Shown: positions 11,207 to 22,000 of the stretch, piece after piece
How the letters are laid out: each line of letters begins with the position of its first letter
Numbering within the stretch: position 1 is the stretch's first letter
Assembly (NCBI GenBank): GCA_963170055.1
Contig: CAUJGJ010000161.1
Location: 2,194,475-2,258,474 of the forward strand
DNA from: Halisarca cf. caerulea
Lineage: Eukaryota > Porifera > Demospongiae > Chondrillida > Halisarcidae
Direction of reading: 5' to 3'
DNA: 64,000 bases
The notes under the pieces: generated by a model
The model's database searches: none
What the model was told of the DNA's origin: nothing
Seen by the model: the letters and a program-made list of their open reading frames with translations, nothing else
Position numbers and translations under genes: made by a program

Positions 11207-13497
11207 ATTAATGCACCACGTACACTGAGGCACTAGGGAACACAACCCTATAAAGCACAGCAAACAACAAATTACGTAATACAAAACTTCAAGAAAGTTC
11301 AAAGATAATATGTTGTGCCAATAGCTATGTAAATCTAGTGTCATAAGCATTCATAATCATCTTTGTGATGATAGGGTTCCTACAAGCCATGTGCAACAGG
11401 ACCCCCAACTTGTTCTCGTCAGTTAATTCATTGAGGTTGTTCACGTACATCTGTAATAGGTTAAAAACAGGTTGTCTTCAGTGGTTCATAGCACTACATC
11501 TAATCAGCCAGTGCTCTGCATCCTCGATCTCCAACGAAGAACATGATTGGCAAATTCTCTCCTTCCTTGGTTGACCTCACCATCGCCCAGTCTCAATTCT
11601 CAGGCCAATTGTTCCTCCTCGAATCATAGTCAGCACTCTTCCAGATCTTCTATTTGCAATACATCGACAAGTCCATTCTTGCCCATTTCATATCAGACAT
11701 GACAGCATGCTCAATTTCGGTTTTTGCAAAGCATCTACAGTAGATGCCAGCAATCAGAAACCACCCTCAAAGCAGAGCTTGACAACATGTCCTTAACTTC
11801 TGCATCAGACAATCTTGTAACACCTTCCATAGTCACATCCACCCACCCTACTTCCTGTAGGAACTCCCTCAGACAGTCGAACCATGAGCCAGATGCATTA
11901 CCAATTGCTTCTATTGCAGCCATCTTCAGTATTCTGCTGTGGTTTACTCGTTGTGACATTACTCTTCGCCAAAACTGGATGCATCACAGCTTGGCTAACC
12001 AGTTGACAGGGAGTATCCCCATTTCGAAGTGTAAAGAAGATCTGGGATGACATTTTCCAACACCAATATATATATGATATGCTCAAAGTTGCACCTGTTC
12101 AATAGGTTCCAAATTCTGAGTACAGTCCCAAACCTCTGAACAGTACAGAAGAACTGACTCGATTAAGGCCTCCATCAGTTTCAGGAAAGTTCCACCTTTG
12201 ATGTCGCCAATGGATGACCTACAATAGGCCAGCCACTCGCCTAGTGCTCTCTTTCCAGCTTCCGCCCTAGCTAGATTTAATCATTTGCCTCATTTCAAGA
12301 AACTCGTCAAGATCACATCCCAGGTACTTGTAAGAGGAAACCACTTTGACTTCTTCACTCCCAATCATGAAAGTCGATTTGGTCTTCTTCATTCCTCTCT
12401 TCCGCATGTGCAGAATTGCACATTTGTCAACATAAACCTCGCTCAATGGAATTATCTTCACACCAGCTGTTCAACCCATCCAAAGTAGCCTTGAGACCTT
12501 CACCATTGCCTGCCACTAAAGCCAAGTCATCTGCAAACATCAACCCTGGAACTATAGCCCCACCACAACAAATACCAACCCCTTTATTCTTCAACGTCAC
12601 CACCAAATCATTCACAAACAGGGAGAATAGTAAGGGAGACAACACACAACCTTGACTCCTACAGCTACTGTAAAAGGTTCACTCAAAACATCATCAATCT
12701 TGACCTGGCAGGAGTTTCCTTCATACATTTGTTGTACAAAGCCCAACCAAATGCTTCCCTTCAGACCTAACATTTCTAAATGACTCCACAGCTTACTTCT
12801 ATCCACACTATCGAAAGCTTTCTTAAAGTCAATAAAGGCAGACAGCTTACCTGTCTCCTTTTTACTGATGTAGGTCTGACCCAGCAGAGTCAGTGACATC
12901 ATTTGGTCTATACAACTGCGACCCCTCCTGAAACCACCCTGCTCTTCTACAATCCAGCCATTGTCTTCAGCAATCTGTGAAAAGACGTTTATTCAGGATT
13001 AGGCACAACATTTTGCTCGCCACCGATTGTAAGGAAATCCCACGAAAATCATTAGGACTAGCCACTCCTCTATACCTGCATTTTGGCTTGGGGACAATGA
13101 TAGATCTACGCTATGTCTTAGGGACCATTTGTCCTTTCCAAAAGCAGTTGAACAAATCTACGCACAAATCTACTAGATGATGACACTTCATCATTTCAGG
13201 AGTAACTCTGTCAACCCCAGGAGCTGATCTTCCCTTCAACCTACTTACTACCCACAGCACTTCTTCTCTGGTAATGTCCTGATCTAGTTCCTGCAGAGAT
13301 TCAGCTTGGGTTGACCTGTACGTGCATGAACTAGACTCGGGGTGTGTCTATGTGCTGCTCACACCTACTAAATTTTCAAAGTACTCCTTCCAGATTTTCA
13401 CAGCGCCAGCACCACGATGAAACTCTGGAAGGAGTACTTCAAAACTTTAGTAGGTGTGAGCAGCACACAAACACCCCCCCCCCCCGAGTCTAGTCTA
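11207..13497 (-). mobile_element. LINE (FADD reverse transcriptase), minus strand, in kinase intron
   Basis: Reading the minus strand from about 13440 downwards gives an ordered non-LTR retrotransposon ORF. The blocks are a linker (WKEYFENLVG), RT palm (FIDFKKAFDSVDRSKLW), QGCVLSPLLFSLFVNDL, the FADDLALVAGNGEG active site, SYKYLGCDLDEF, and a distal EIEDAEHWLI block near 11520. Frameshifts separate the blocks (for example near 12650), so no full protein is made. The 3' end abuts an (AAT)n tail. No apurinic endonuclease domain is visible, and the 5' end is inverted (see 13331-13497). It sits inside the kinase gene, between the helix C and hinge exons. Confidence 0.8.
13331..13497. repeat. Inverted repeat at the LINE 5' end
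   Basis: Arms at about 13331-13405 and 13428-13497 are near-perfect reverse complements over some 65-75 bp, around a loop of roughly 25-30 nt. Both arms carry the same LINE coding segment (CTGGAAGGAGTACTT...). The right arm contains a run of C. The structure fits a short 5' inversion made during LINE insertion. Confidence 0.75.
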
Positions 13498-15554
13498 TAT
13501 AGTTCTAATTAGGATTATATAATATAAAGCCTACTGAAAGTAAATATTTATTTCTGGGGGGGAGGGGCAGTATGTCCCCAGACCACCCTAGTAATTGTAA
13601 CCTCTAACCTCACTCACCATACACACGCGCGCATACACATAAACCCCTTACATCATCAAAGGTGCTATTCCCCTCTTGTAATGTTTGCACATATAAAATC
13701 AAATTAGAGATGGTGTGGATTCGGTACAGATATATAGTACGAGTTGGCATATTTTGCCACTAGATCTTATCCCCCACAATGTATCATATTGTCCTACTGT
13801 AGATAAAAAAAAACCTGACCACCCTTTAATGTGCAAAAGCAGTTAATGTGCGCTTTGCATGCATGCAGCTGAATTCCATTTTGAGATTAACTCAGTCGTG
13901 ATGTACTAATTAAATATCCTTAGAACCCAAGAATGAATGATACAGGAGCTGTAAGTGTCACTGAATACATGGGTCAAACTGACACAGAAGAGAATCTTGG
14001 GATATACAAACACATGCACTTCCTCAATGATGTCGACCTACTCTCCTTTTGTTACCAAATTGCAAGTGGAATGGTAAGTTCATCTGAACACGCACACAGT
14101 GCGCACGAGTCAAAATTTCCAATGGCTTGGACAAAATGCGCAAACATTATAGTACCCACCTTGTGCCTGCATGTGTGTGTACGCATGTGTATATGAGGGT
14201 GCATTTGCCTGCATGTACAGTACATTACATGACAAGATCACTTAAGCTCATCCCCTAATTTATTTTCATATAACATTATAATATTATTACATATAATTCC
14301 CCCACACACATGTGTCCTCTATATGTATGAATATGTACATACAATGTCATGTATGTGTATTATAGTGCATGTATTGGGGGCATGATAAAATTAATAGACG
14401 TAATATCATTCCATAGGAATACTTGGCCTCACTCAACATCATTCACAGAGAACTGGCTTGTAGGAATGTACTTGTTGACAACAACAAAGTTCTCAAGATA
14501 TCAGATTTTAATTGGATTAGCCAGAAACTCAGAGGCCTATGTGTCAGGAATGAAGGACAAACTTCCTCTACGTTGGATGGCTCCTGAGACATGTAGTGAA
14601 GCCATCTTCTCAGAACATTCTGATGTGTGAGTTGCATCTAAAAGAACAATGGCCTTAGCTAACGCTATAGTATTTCTTCTGAATGGCATAATATTTTACC
14701 ATGGCAACTAACCACAAAACATTTAAGTATGTATAAAACTTGTGTGAGTCTTAATATCTCACTTTTAGTATAATTCATATAACTTGCTTAGTAGAAAGGA
14801 ATAGGAATTATAGTGAAATCTGCACGTGATATCCAATCAGAATTACTGTATACTCATTATACATCAGGACTAGTTAGTGAAAACAGGGAGCTTTGTATAC
14901 TTGAATATGTGAATTAAGCCAAATGTACTAAGCAAGTTCACTTCCATTCGTTGCTAGATAAAATATTACCTCTTGATTGATTCTCATGTTTCTCTTTTGA
15001 ACATGTGTAGATGGGCTTATGGAATATCAATTTGGGAGATATATACGTACCTATGGTTAGTACAGCTCGTGCATCATATTATTATGATGGCTGCTATGGA
15101 CACACATACGTACACTGCATAGCAACAGCATAATATCAATGTGTACATATGTACACCGGAAACCATGACGTTTATACATTACGTGAAAGCAACCATCTCA
15201 ATTGAGTGCACAATCAGTAGATCATCCTAACAATGATAAGCAACTGATTATCCATATGTATCCAATGTATATCTGCCACTGCATGTCTTCTGCATACGTA
15301 AATCCCTTGTTAGGTGATGTCCCTTATCATGACTTACCCAACACTGTGATTCTACCAAGAATACTGACAGGATTCAGACTGAGTAGACCAGAGTTGTGTC
15401 CAGAGGAAATGTGAGACTAGACATGACCAGTATGTGTCAAACTGTATGCAAATAAAGAGTGAATGGAAACATTCTGAGCAAATAATAGAATTTTAGTTTT
15501 AACATGTTTGCACACTTACGTACATGTGCAGACATGCATGTATACATATGTATG

Positions 15555-15734
15555 CAGTGGGACCTCTATATAATATCACGGACAATTTCGGAACTGCAAA
15601 ACAGTTTGTTATACAGAGGTTTCTACTATTCAGAGGTTATTTTAAACACAACAGTATATCAGGACCCACAAAAGCAGTCTGTTATATATAGAGAGGTTAT
15701 TGTAATTTAGGGGAGTTTGTTGTAAGAGGTTCCA
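15555..15734. mobile_element. Pogo-like MITE in kinase intron
   Basis: The element starts CAGTGGGACCTCTATAT and ends with TAAGAGGTTCCATG, an imperfect inverted copy. The internal GAGGTTATT/CAGAGGTT motifs are typical of this family. It is about 180 bp and has no ORF. Confidence 0.6.
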
Positions 15735-16025
15735 TGTGCTCACATATACACACTTTTGTACATGCAGATAAATAATACAAACAATATATCCTTAGCACAA
15801 TACATTCAATATTGTTACAGTGTTTAAGTTTACACACAATATTCCAATAACTATAATATATAATTATCATATAGATATCATGTCATGGAATCTTGCTGGA
15901 ACAAGGCATCAGAGAACAGACCTTGCTTCAGGGAACTCAGAATGAAATTTGAGGGAGAAATAACAAAGAATCTAGGAGATGATTACATGTATTTCAATGA
16001 AAGAGAAATTGATCACAAATGCTAA

Positions 16026-16956
16026 CAATCATGCATGGAAACTTGTATTACTAATGTCATGTATCCCTGAGTTCTGGGAAATTATAACCAGCATAATATT
16101 ATACCCACCCTAATATATACCAGACATAACTATTGCACTTGAACATCTGCTGTAACAACTAACCCTGCATATAAAGATGCAGCATTGTTGATTGATATCA
16201 AAAGTCAAAAAAACTTTTGGTTTACTGTAATTTGACTTTCACACTGCTTTATTACTTTGATTGAATGAAATATTCTTAAATATTACCTCTTCTATCATAA
16301 TATGTGTGTCAAGCCTTGCATGATACCCCTTCTATGAATATAATATCCATGGTTACAGTGAATTCCTATAGATACAATAATATGTCAAACTAAAAGGATA
16401 TACTTCTACATCGCAATTGGAATTGACGAAGCACAGCATAAACAACAAGGAGGTCGTATTCATAAAAATAACCTCCGTGTTTGTGATGGCACTACTTTCC
16501 AAGATACTGTGTTGCACAAAATCGCCTCAAAACCGCCTCATAACTTTTAGTCAGTGTGTCAAAAACTATAGTAGAAATATACCTCACAACTAATTGAAGT
16601 ACAATTATACTAAATTCTAAATTGGTCCATGTACAGATCTCAATACAAGTACTAGAGACATGGACGACTTATTCCAATCTTAAAAAAACAATTATTAGTT
16701 TTATACCATGAAATGCTCACATGTGTAAGGCACACACATAAATATGAATTTAAAGCATAAAATTGTGAATTAATTCTTGAATATATCGCTCGCATATAAT
16801 GCCGGGGAAATATGAGTTTTCCTATTTGCATAATATGCTTCCCAGGTATCCCACCCCATTCACAACGATACAATTATGATAACATATTTACAGTCTATAA
16901 TCTGTGCAAAAACAATAATATGCAAGACCGTCCATTGTATAAGTCACACACAAATT
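16026..16956. other. Intergenic, no gene seen
   Basis: AT-rich sequence after the kinase stop codon. A stretch at about 16395-16560 reads open in one frame but has no recognisable motif or splice sites, and may be an old interspersed repeat. Confidence 0.4.
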
Positions 16957-16982
16957 TACACACACACACACACACATGTACA

Positions 16983-17038
<56 letters not shown>

Positions 17039-17044
17039 ATGCGC

Positions 17045-17117
<73 letters not shown>

Positions 17118-17146
17118 CACGCATGCGCTCACACACACACACAGTG
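16957..17146. repeat. (CA)n microsatellite
   Basis: Long CA dinucleotide arrays, with short interruptions near 17037-17042 and 17115-17130. The Thr-His and Cys-Val ORFs over it are artefacts of the repeat. Confidence 0.95.
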
Positions 17147-17762
17147 CCAAAACCAAGCCAGTATATATTAAATATTGCATGCAGAAATCATCCAGCACAT
17201 GATCCACGGATTCCCTATGCACATACTGTGAGGAATCATGCAAAATAATGATATTCATGGAATGGTTTATAATAATAATTGTAAGGTCAAGACCACACAG
17301 TGTCATTAGGTTCTCCCCGTTGCCCATATATGTAGATGTTAGACTTCCTACACTGAGGCGTATATACGAGAACCCAAGCTTGAGAGGAGATCCAAATCTC
17401 ATATTGCAGTGATTTTGAATGGGCTATATTCAACACTTGCAATCATAATCATTTGGACAAGAAGCTATCAAAATATTGAAGGTACAGTGACTGAATGTGA
17501 TTAATACATTCCCTAAACAATACTAAACAATTGATAAACACAAAGATTTAGCTTGCCTTTTCAAATTACTATCATAATAGAAGAATAGTATTTTTATATA
17601 ATTCCTACAAGCAACTTTAAAAGAACTAAGCCTTACAAGGAGTCAATTATTAACTAGAAGCACAGACATTTGTCATTTCTCTTATACATCTTGCATGTTA
17701 GTCAACCACTTAATTCCCATTCCCAAAGTCACTACTGCTTATAAATACATTGATATGTATAT
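17147..17762. other. Intergenic, no gene seen
   Basis: AT-rich spacer between the CA and GT arrays with no supported feature. Confidence 0.4.
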
Positions 17763-17784
17763 ACATGTGTGTGTTTTTGTGTGT

Positions 17785-17850
<66 letters not shown>

Positions 17851-17860
17851 TGTGTGTGTG

Positions 17861-17936
<76 letters not shown>

Positions 17937-17993
17937 TGTGTGCGTATGTGTGTGTGTGTGTATGTGTGTGTGTGAATGCGTGCGTGCATGCGC

Positions 17994-18037
<44 letters not shown>

Positions 18038-18058
18038 ATGTGTGTGCATGTGTGTATA
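17763..18058. repeat. (GT)n microsatellite
   Basis: A GT dinucleotide array of nearly 300 bp with minor interruptions. It is in inverted orientation to the CA array about 600 bp upstream. ORFs on it are artefacts. Confidence 0.95.
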
Positions 18059-19002
18059 TACATGTGTTTACGTGATGCATGTGGCTGTATGTGTGCATGG
18101 TCATTTCACAGTGGTATGTTGTTTAGCATGGTTTTCCCATTGATGTTTGCAGAACACACAACAGTGCATGAAGAATTGAACAGTGTTTTTAACAAATCAC
18201 ATTGGAAGTAGAGCTAACCTCTTTGAATCAAATTCAAATATAGTATGTATTGGTGTATACGTATATTAATTTTGTGCATACATGGGTGTACATGTATAAA
18301 TTTAGTGTGTGTTAAGTGTGCATTGCTATGAGCTGTGTATCCATGTTACATCACTAGAGCCCACCCACCCACCCACCCCACTCCCAAAAAAAAAAAACTC
18401 CAAGAAATATTATGGATAATGTACTCTTCTACTTTGAAACTAAAAGTATATTTAAGTAAATGACATTGTGTAGTGTTTCCAGACTCCCAAGCTTTGTCTT
18501 AAACTACATATATTTGGAATTTATACTTCTCTCCATGTGGTATCGGTGAAATTTTTTTACAAAAAGTTTCAGCTATTCAACCATACGTAGCTAGATGATG
18601 TAGACTGACTAATATTCTGTATGATTCAAGTTTTTCTACTGTGTTCAATATTCTGCTCCCATTTTCTATGTCAATAACACAGTGGCTAAATATTACACAG
18701 GATACTAACTTGTAAGTGATACACAGATATTGTGACTATTATGAAAATTTATTGGCAAAGTTGAACTTTAAAGTTGGTATTTTGATGGAAAGTTTGTCAA
18801 CAATTTGAAAACATTATTTTTTTAATCCACACCCTTGCATAAAAGGTTTACAAGCCATGCACAATGATTGTGAGCAGATACAGTACGTAGTCATAGACCT
18901 GAATACTGAATTAAAATGTACTAGCAAAATGTACTGTATTCATATATAATTGTACAGTCACATGAGATTCTGTACATCACTACAGGTGGGCTCAGGCCAG
19001 GC
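18059..19002. promoter_or_regulatory. Spacer and 5' flank of J-domain copy B
   Basis: No gene is seen in the first 800 bases, apart from a short CCCA run and poly-A near 18361-18400. From about 18859 the sequence is homologous to positions 1-139 upstream of copy A, so the duplicated unit includes at least this 5' flank. In both copies a TACAG sits about 20 bases before the ATG, at 18980-18984 in copy B. It may be the acceptor of a 5'-UTR intron or simply part of the leader. Confidence 0.5.
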
Positions 19003-22000
19003 ATGGCACAAGGAAATGGAGATATGTCCCTTCCCAATTTTACAGCTCAAACCAACTTGTATGATGCATTGGGGGTCCACCTCAACTCCACAGAACAAGA
19101 AATACGCACAGCATATAAGGAGAGAGCTCGTCATGTGCATCCTGATAAGAACAAACACCCACAGGCTAGAGAATGGATGCAGAGAGTCAATGAGGCTTAT
19201 CGAGTCCTGACAGATAGGATTCAGAGACGAGCTTATGATGAAAGACTTGTAGATGAAGGGGAAATGGTAGGTGGTCCAGCAACTCCCCTCCCAGCTGCTT
19301 CGAGACTGTCTGATAAACTAAAAGCACAAATGATTCTCTGGTCAAGGGCAATAGACAAGAATACTTTTGGAAGCTTATTTCACTTTATGAAGAGTAAAAA
19401 AATGTTGGAATCTTTCTTGCAAACGAAAATGTGTGATTTGACAAGAAGCTTGAAAGGAAGTGCAGCAACAAGGAACTATAAAAACAGTAAGGAAAAACCT
19501 CAGCACAAACTTGCAGGATACAGTTCTCTTGTCCATGTGATTGGTACACCACGCTCCCAAGATAGCATAAAAGTTTCAAACAACTTTAAAATTCATAAAC
19601 AAGTCAAAGAAATACTACATTTTGCACAGTCAAGTCCAAACAAAACTGCCAAGAAAGCAGTGCCACCTGGTACACATGTACCCATTATAAATTTTGCTTC
19701 TAACCCAAGGGAAGATATACTGCTCCTTCTGGATATCTTTTACAATGGACAATTCTCCCATCAAAGAGAAGGTCATGAAGCACTGCTGAATCGACTAAAA
19801 GAGTTTATTCCTCTTACAACTGTTCAACCCCTTGACTTACCAAGACAACACAAGAAGCAGGAGTGTGTCATTTGTAATGAAAAGGTGGTGAACACAGATC
19901 CACAGATTAGCCTACCACGTCATGGACTACTGCAGCCACAAACAGTCTGCAGATCCTGCCGTGACAAAAGTTACCTTGAGGACATGCAGAGCTGGACAGA
20001 TGCAGGGATGGCTTTTCTCCAGTCTGATGACCCCAGTAAAGTACATGCCGGTGTTGGATGCTTGTACATGGCAAACTGTTCACGACCTCCAGGAGTACAG
20101 TCATTGTTTCAGGATGCACAAGAGCTCATTCGTGTGGGATCTCCAGAAATGGTGTTTGCACTCATACGCTCTGCTATTCAGACAAGTAAAGCTCCCAGAG
20201 ATGTAGTCAAAGCTCATTTAATCTCTTCCTCGGCTTTAAGGAAAATGGCAGAGGGAATGGACAGCATGGAAACGTTTGAGAAGTGGGAGACTTTACTAAT
20301 GGCAAAAGAAGCCCATCTCAATGCATGCATTGAGAGTCAATATGCAACTGATGTTTTCAGTTTAGACGAGCTACAAGACAAGGCAAAGGGCATTGATCTG
20401 GACATCCGTACTCTAGAAGAGCAGCTGGAAAGAGAATGGAAAGATTTAGCCAGTAACTGCATAAATCGTCTAGAAGCTACATGGGCCAAACGAGACTATG
20501 AGGCATTAATTAGTATCTTACAAGAAGAAAAGGACGAAGAAGTAATGTTTGCAAACAATAATAATGACTACATGCTGGAAGCCTTGAGGAAATTCCTGGA
20601 TTCAAAGAAGGCCTTTATGGATAGAATGCTACCTGAAGACAGAGCCCACTTACTGTTCCTTCAAGGCTATCTGAAACTGCATGAAGGAAACCTCCTACCA
20701 GGATTCTCTCTCCTTCACTCATGCAACCTTCAATCCCCACTCCCAACTTGGTTACACACCTCTGTAATACAAGTTGTATTGGATTACTTGCCAAAACATT
20801 CAGAAGCTACGTTGGAAAGTATTGAGCAACTCCTGACACAGCTAAAAACACCGAAATCTATCAATACAGAAGAAATGGGTGCACTTTGTCTCCTTCCTAC
20901 ACTTGAACAGCTACAGCCACCAAAAACTCGTCACTGGCCCCATTTAAGCATTTCAAGAGGAGCTAATTTCTACAAAAACGACATAGCCATAATGAGACAG
21001 GTGGAGGAAGGCAAATGGAATGAAAAGCAAGCTGCTATGGCCTACATAGACCTAGTGCCTGCATGTGAACACCCCACTCAAGTGGCAGTTTGCTTCATCA
21101 ATGCAGCACTGTGGCTGCTCAAGCACTTCACAGAACTATTGCAGGATCAAAAGCGCCAGAAAAAAGACCAACAAACTCATTTGGGCACTAAAGAAGAGCA
21201 GATCCTGTATTCAGTAAGGAGAGGAGTACTCTGGTGTTGTGATGGGGCTACTACCATTGCTAGCATGTCTCTCCATCCAGCTATGCAGACATACACTTTT
21301 CGCCTTGCCATTGGAATAATGCTCAGATGTGAACAGCTTCAACCAGGAAAAGTCACAAATAATGGCAGCGAAACCTTTGTTGGATGGATTAACAAGTTGA
21401 TTTACAATGCTCGGTTGTGTCCATTTTGGAACATCCCCACAGTGATGGTATCAGAAGCAATCATACTGCATATTATCACTGGACGCATGCACAGTGAATA
21501 CATTTTGGCCTTACAGGATGTTCCAAGAAACAATTGCCCAGTTGCAAATGATGAGCTTCAGTATCACCTATATGAGAATGACCTGAGAAAGGTACACGTA
21601 CTTGAAGATCGTGATACAAAGGAAAATGCCATGAATGCTATGTTGGAGAAGAAGGGATTGGCTATGAGTGATGTCTCGAGACTTATGTCCTCACCTTTAA
21701 GTCCCCGTACACAAGATGGCTGGCTCATTCAACAAACAACTCTTGGTACTATGATGGAATACTCAAAGCTGTATGGACTGGTGATCGACACAGACCCTGA
21801 TAAAACATCAGTTAGTATTATAGCAGATTTAGGAGATCTTGGAAAAGTGGGTCTATTTTCAACTTCTGATATTAACACAGTCTTTCAGCTGGGACAAGAA
21901 AATGTCTTTCCATTGTTTTTCAGTTTGGATCCTCCTAATCCTGATCAGCACTTCCATCCATTTCAGGAATTTCGCTTTGACCCTAAAGCCTTGTCTGGTA

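Larger units (their letters stand above)
9677..16025 (+). pseudogene. Receptor tyrosine kinase, frame-broken (membrane to C-tail)
   Basis: Exons read: 9677-9800 (transmembrane helix followed by basic KRRQRH), 10313-10505 (Gly-rich loop GEIRSGNYG and VAMAVK lysine), 10590-10729 (helix C, FLSEIEMMKK), 13924-14073 (hinge and insert), 14417-14626 (catalytic loop, activation segment, RWMAPE), 15011-15055 (SDVWAYGISIWEIY), 15314-15410 (PYHDLPN...CPEE), 15875-16025 (CWNKASENRPCF, tail, TAA). From 10313 on, all junctions are GT-AG. Phases agree once two +4 insertions are removed: AATT at 14510-14513 inside DFG, and ACGT at 15045-15048 inside IYTYG. Both shift the frame. The catalytic loop reads HRELACRN, with Glu for the catalytic Asp. 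The phase between the first two exons also does not fit, so a juxtamembrane exon is missing or damaged. No ectodomain exons are visible upstream. Receptor tyrosine kinases normally phosphorylate tyrosines after ligand binding at the plasma membrane; this copy is probably dead. Confidence 0.85.

Noticed and set aside
16888..17402. Long Cys-Val and Thr-His ORFs over the CA/GT arrays (also at 17710-18211, 32692-33271, 41937-42575, 53401-53851)
   Set aside because: They are translations of dinucleotide repeats in several frames at once, with no domain or conserved context.
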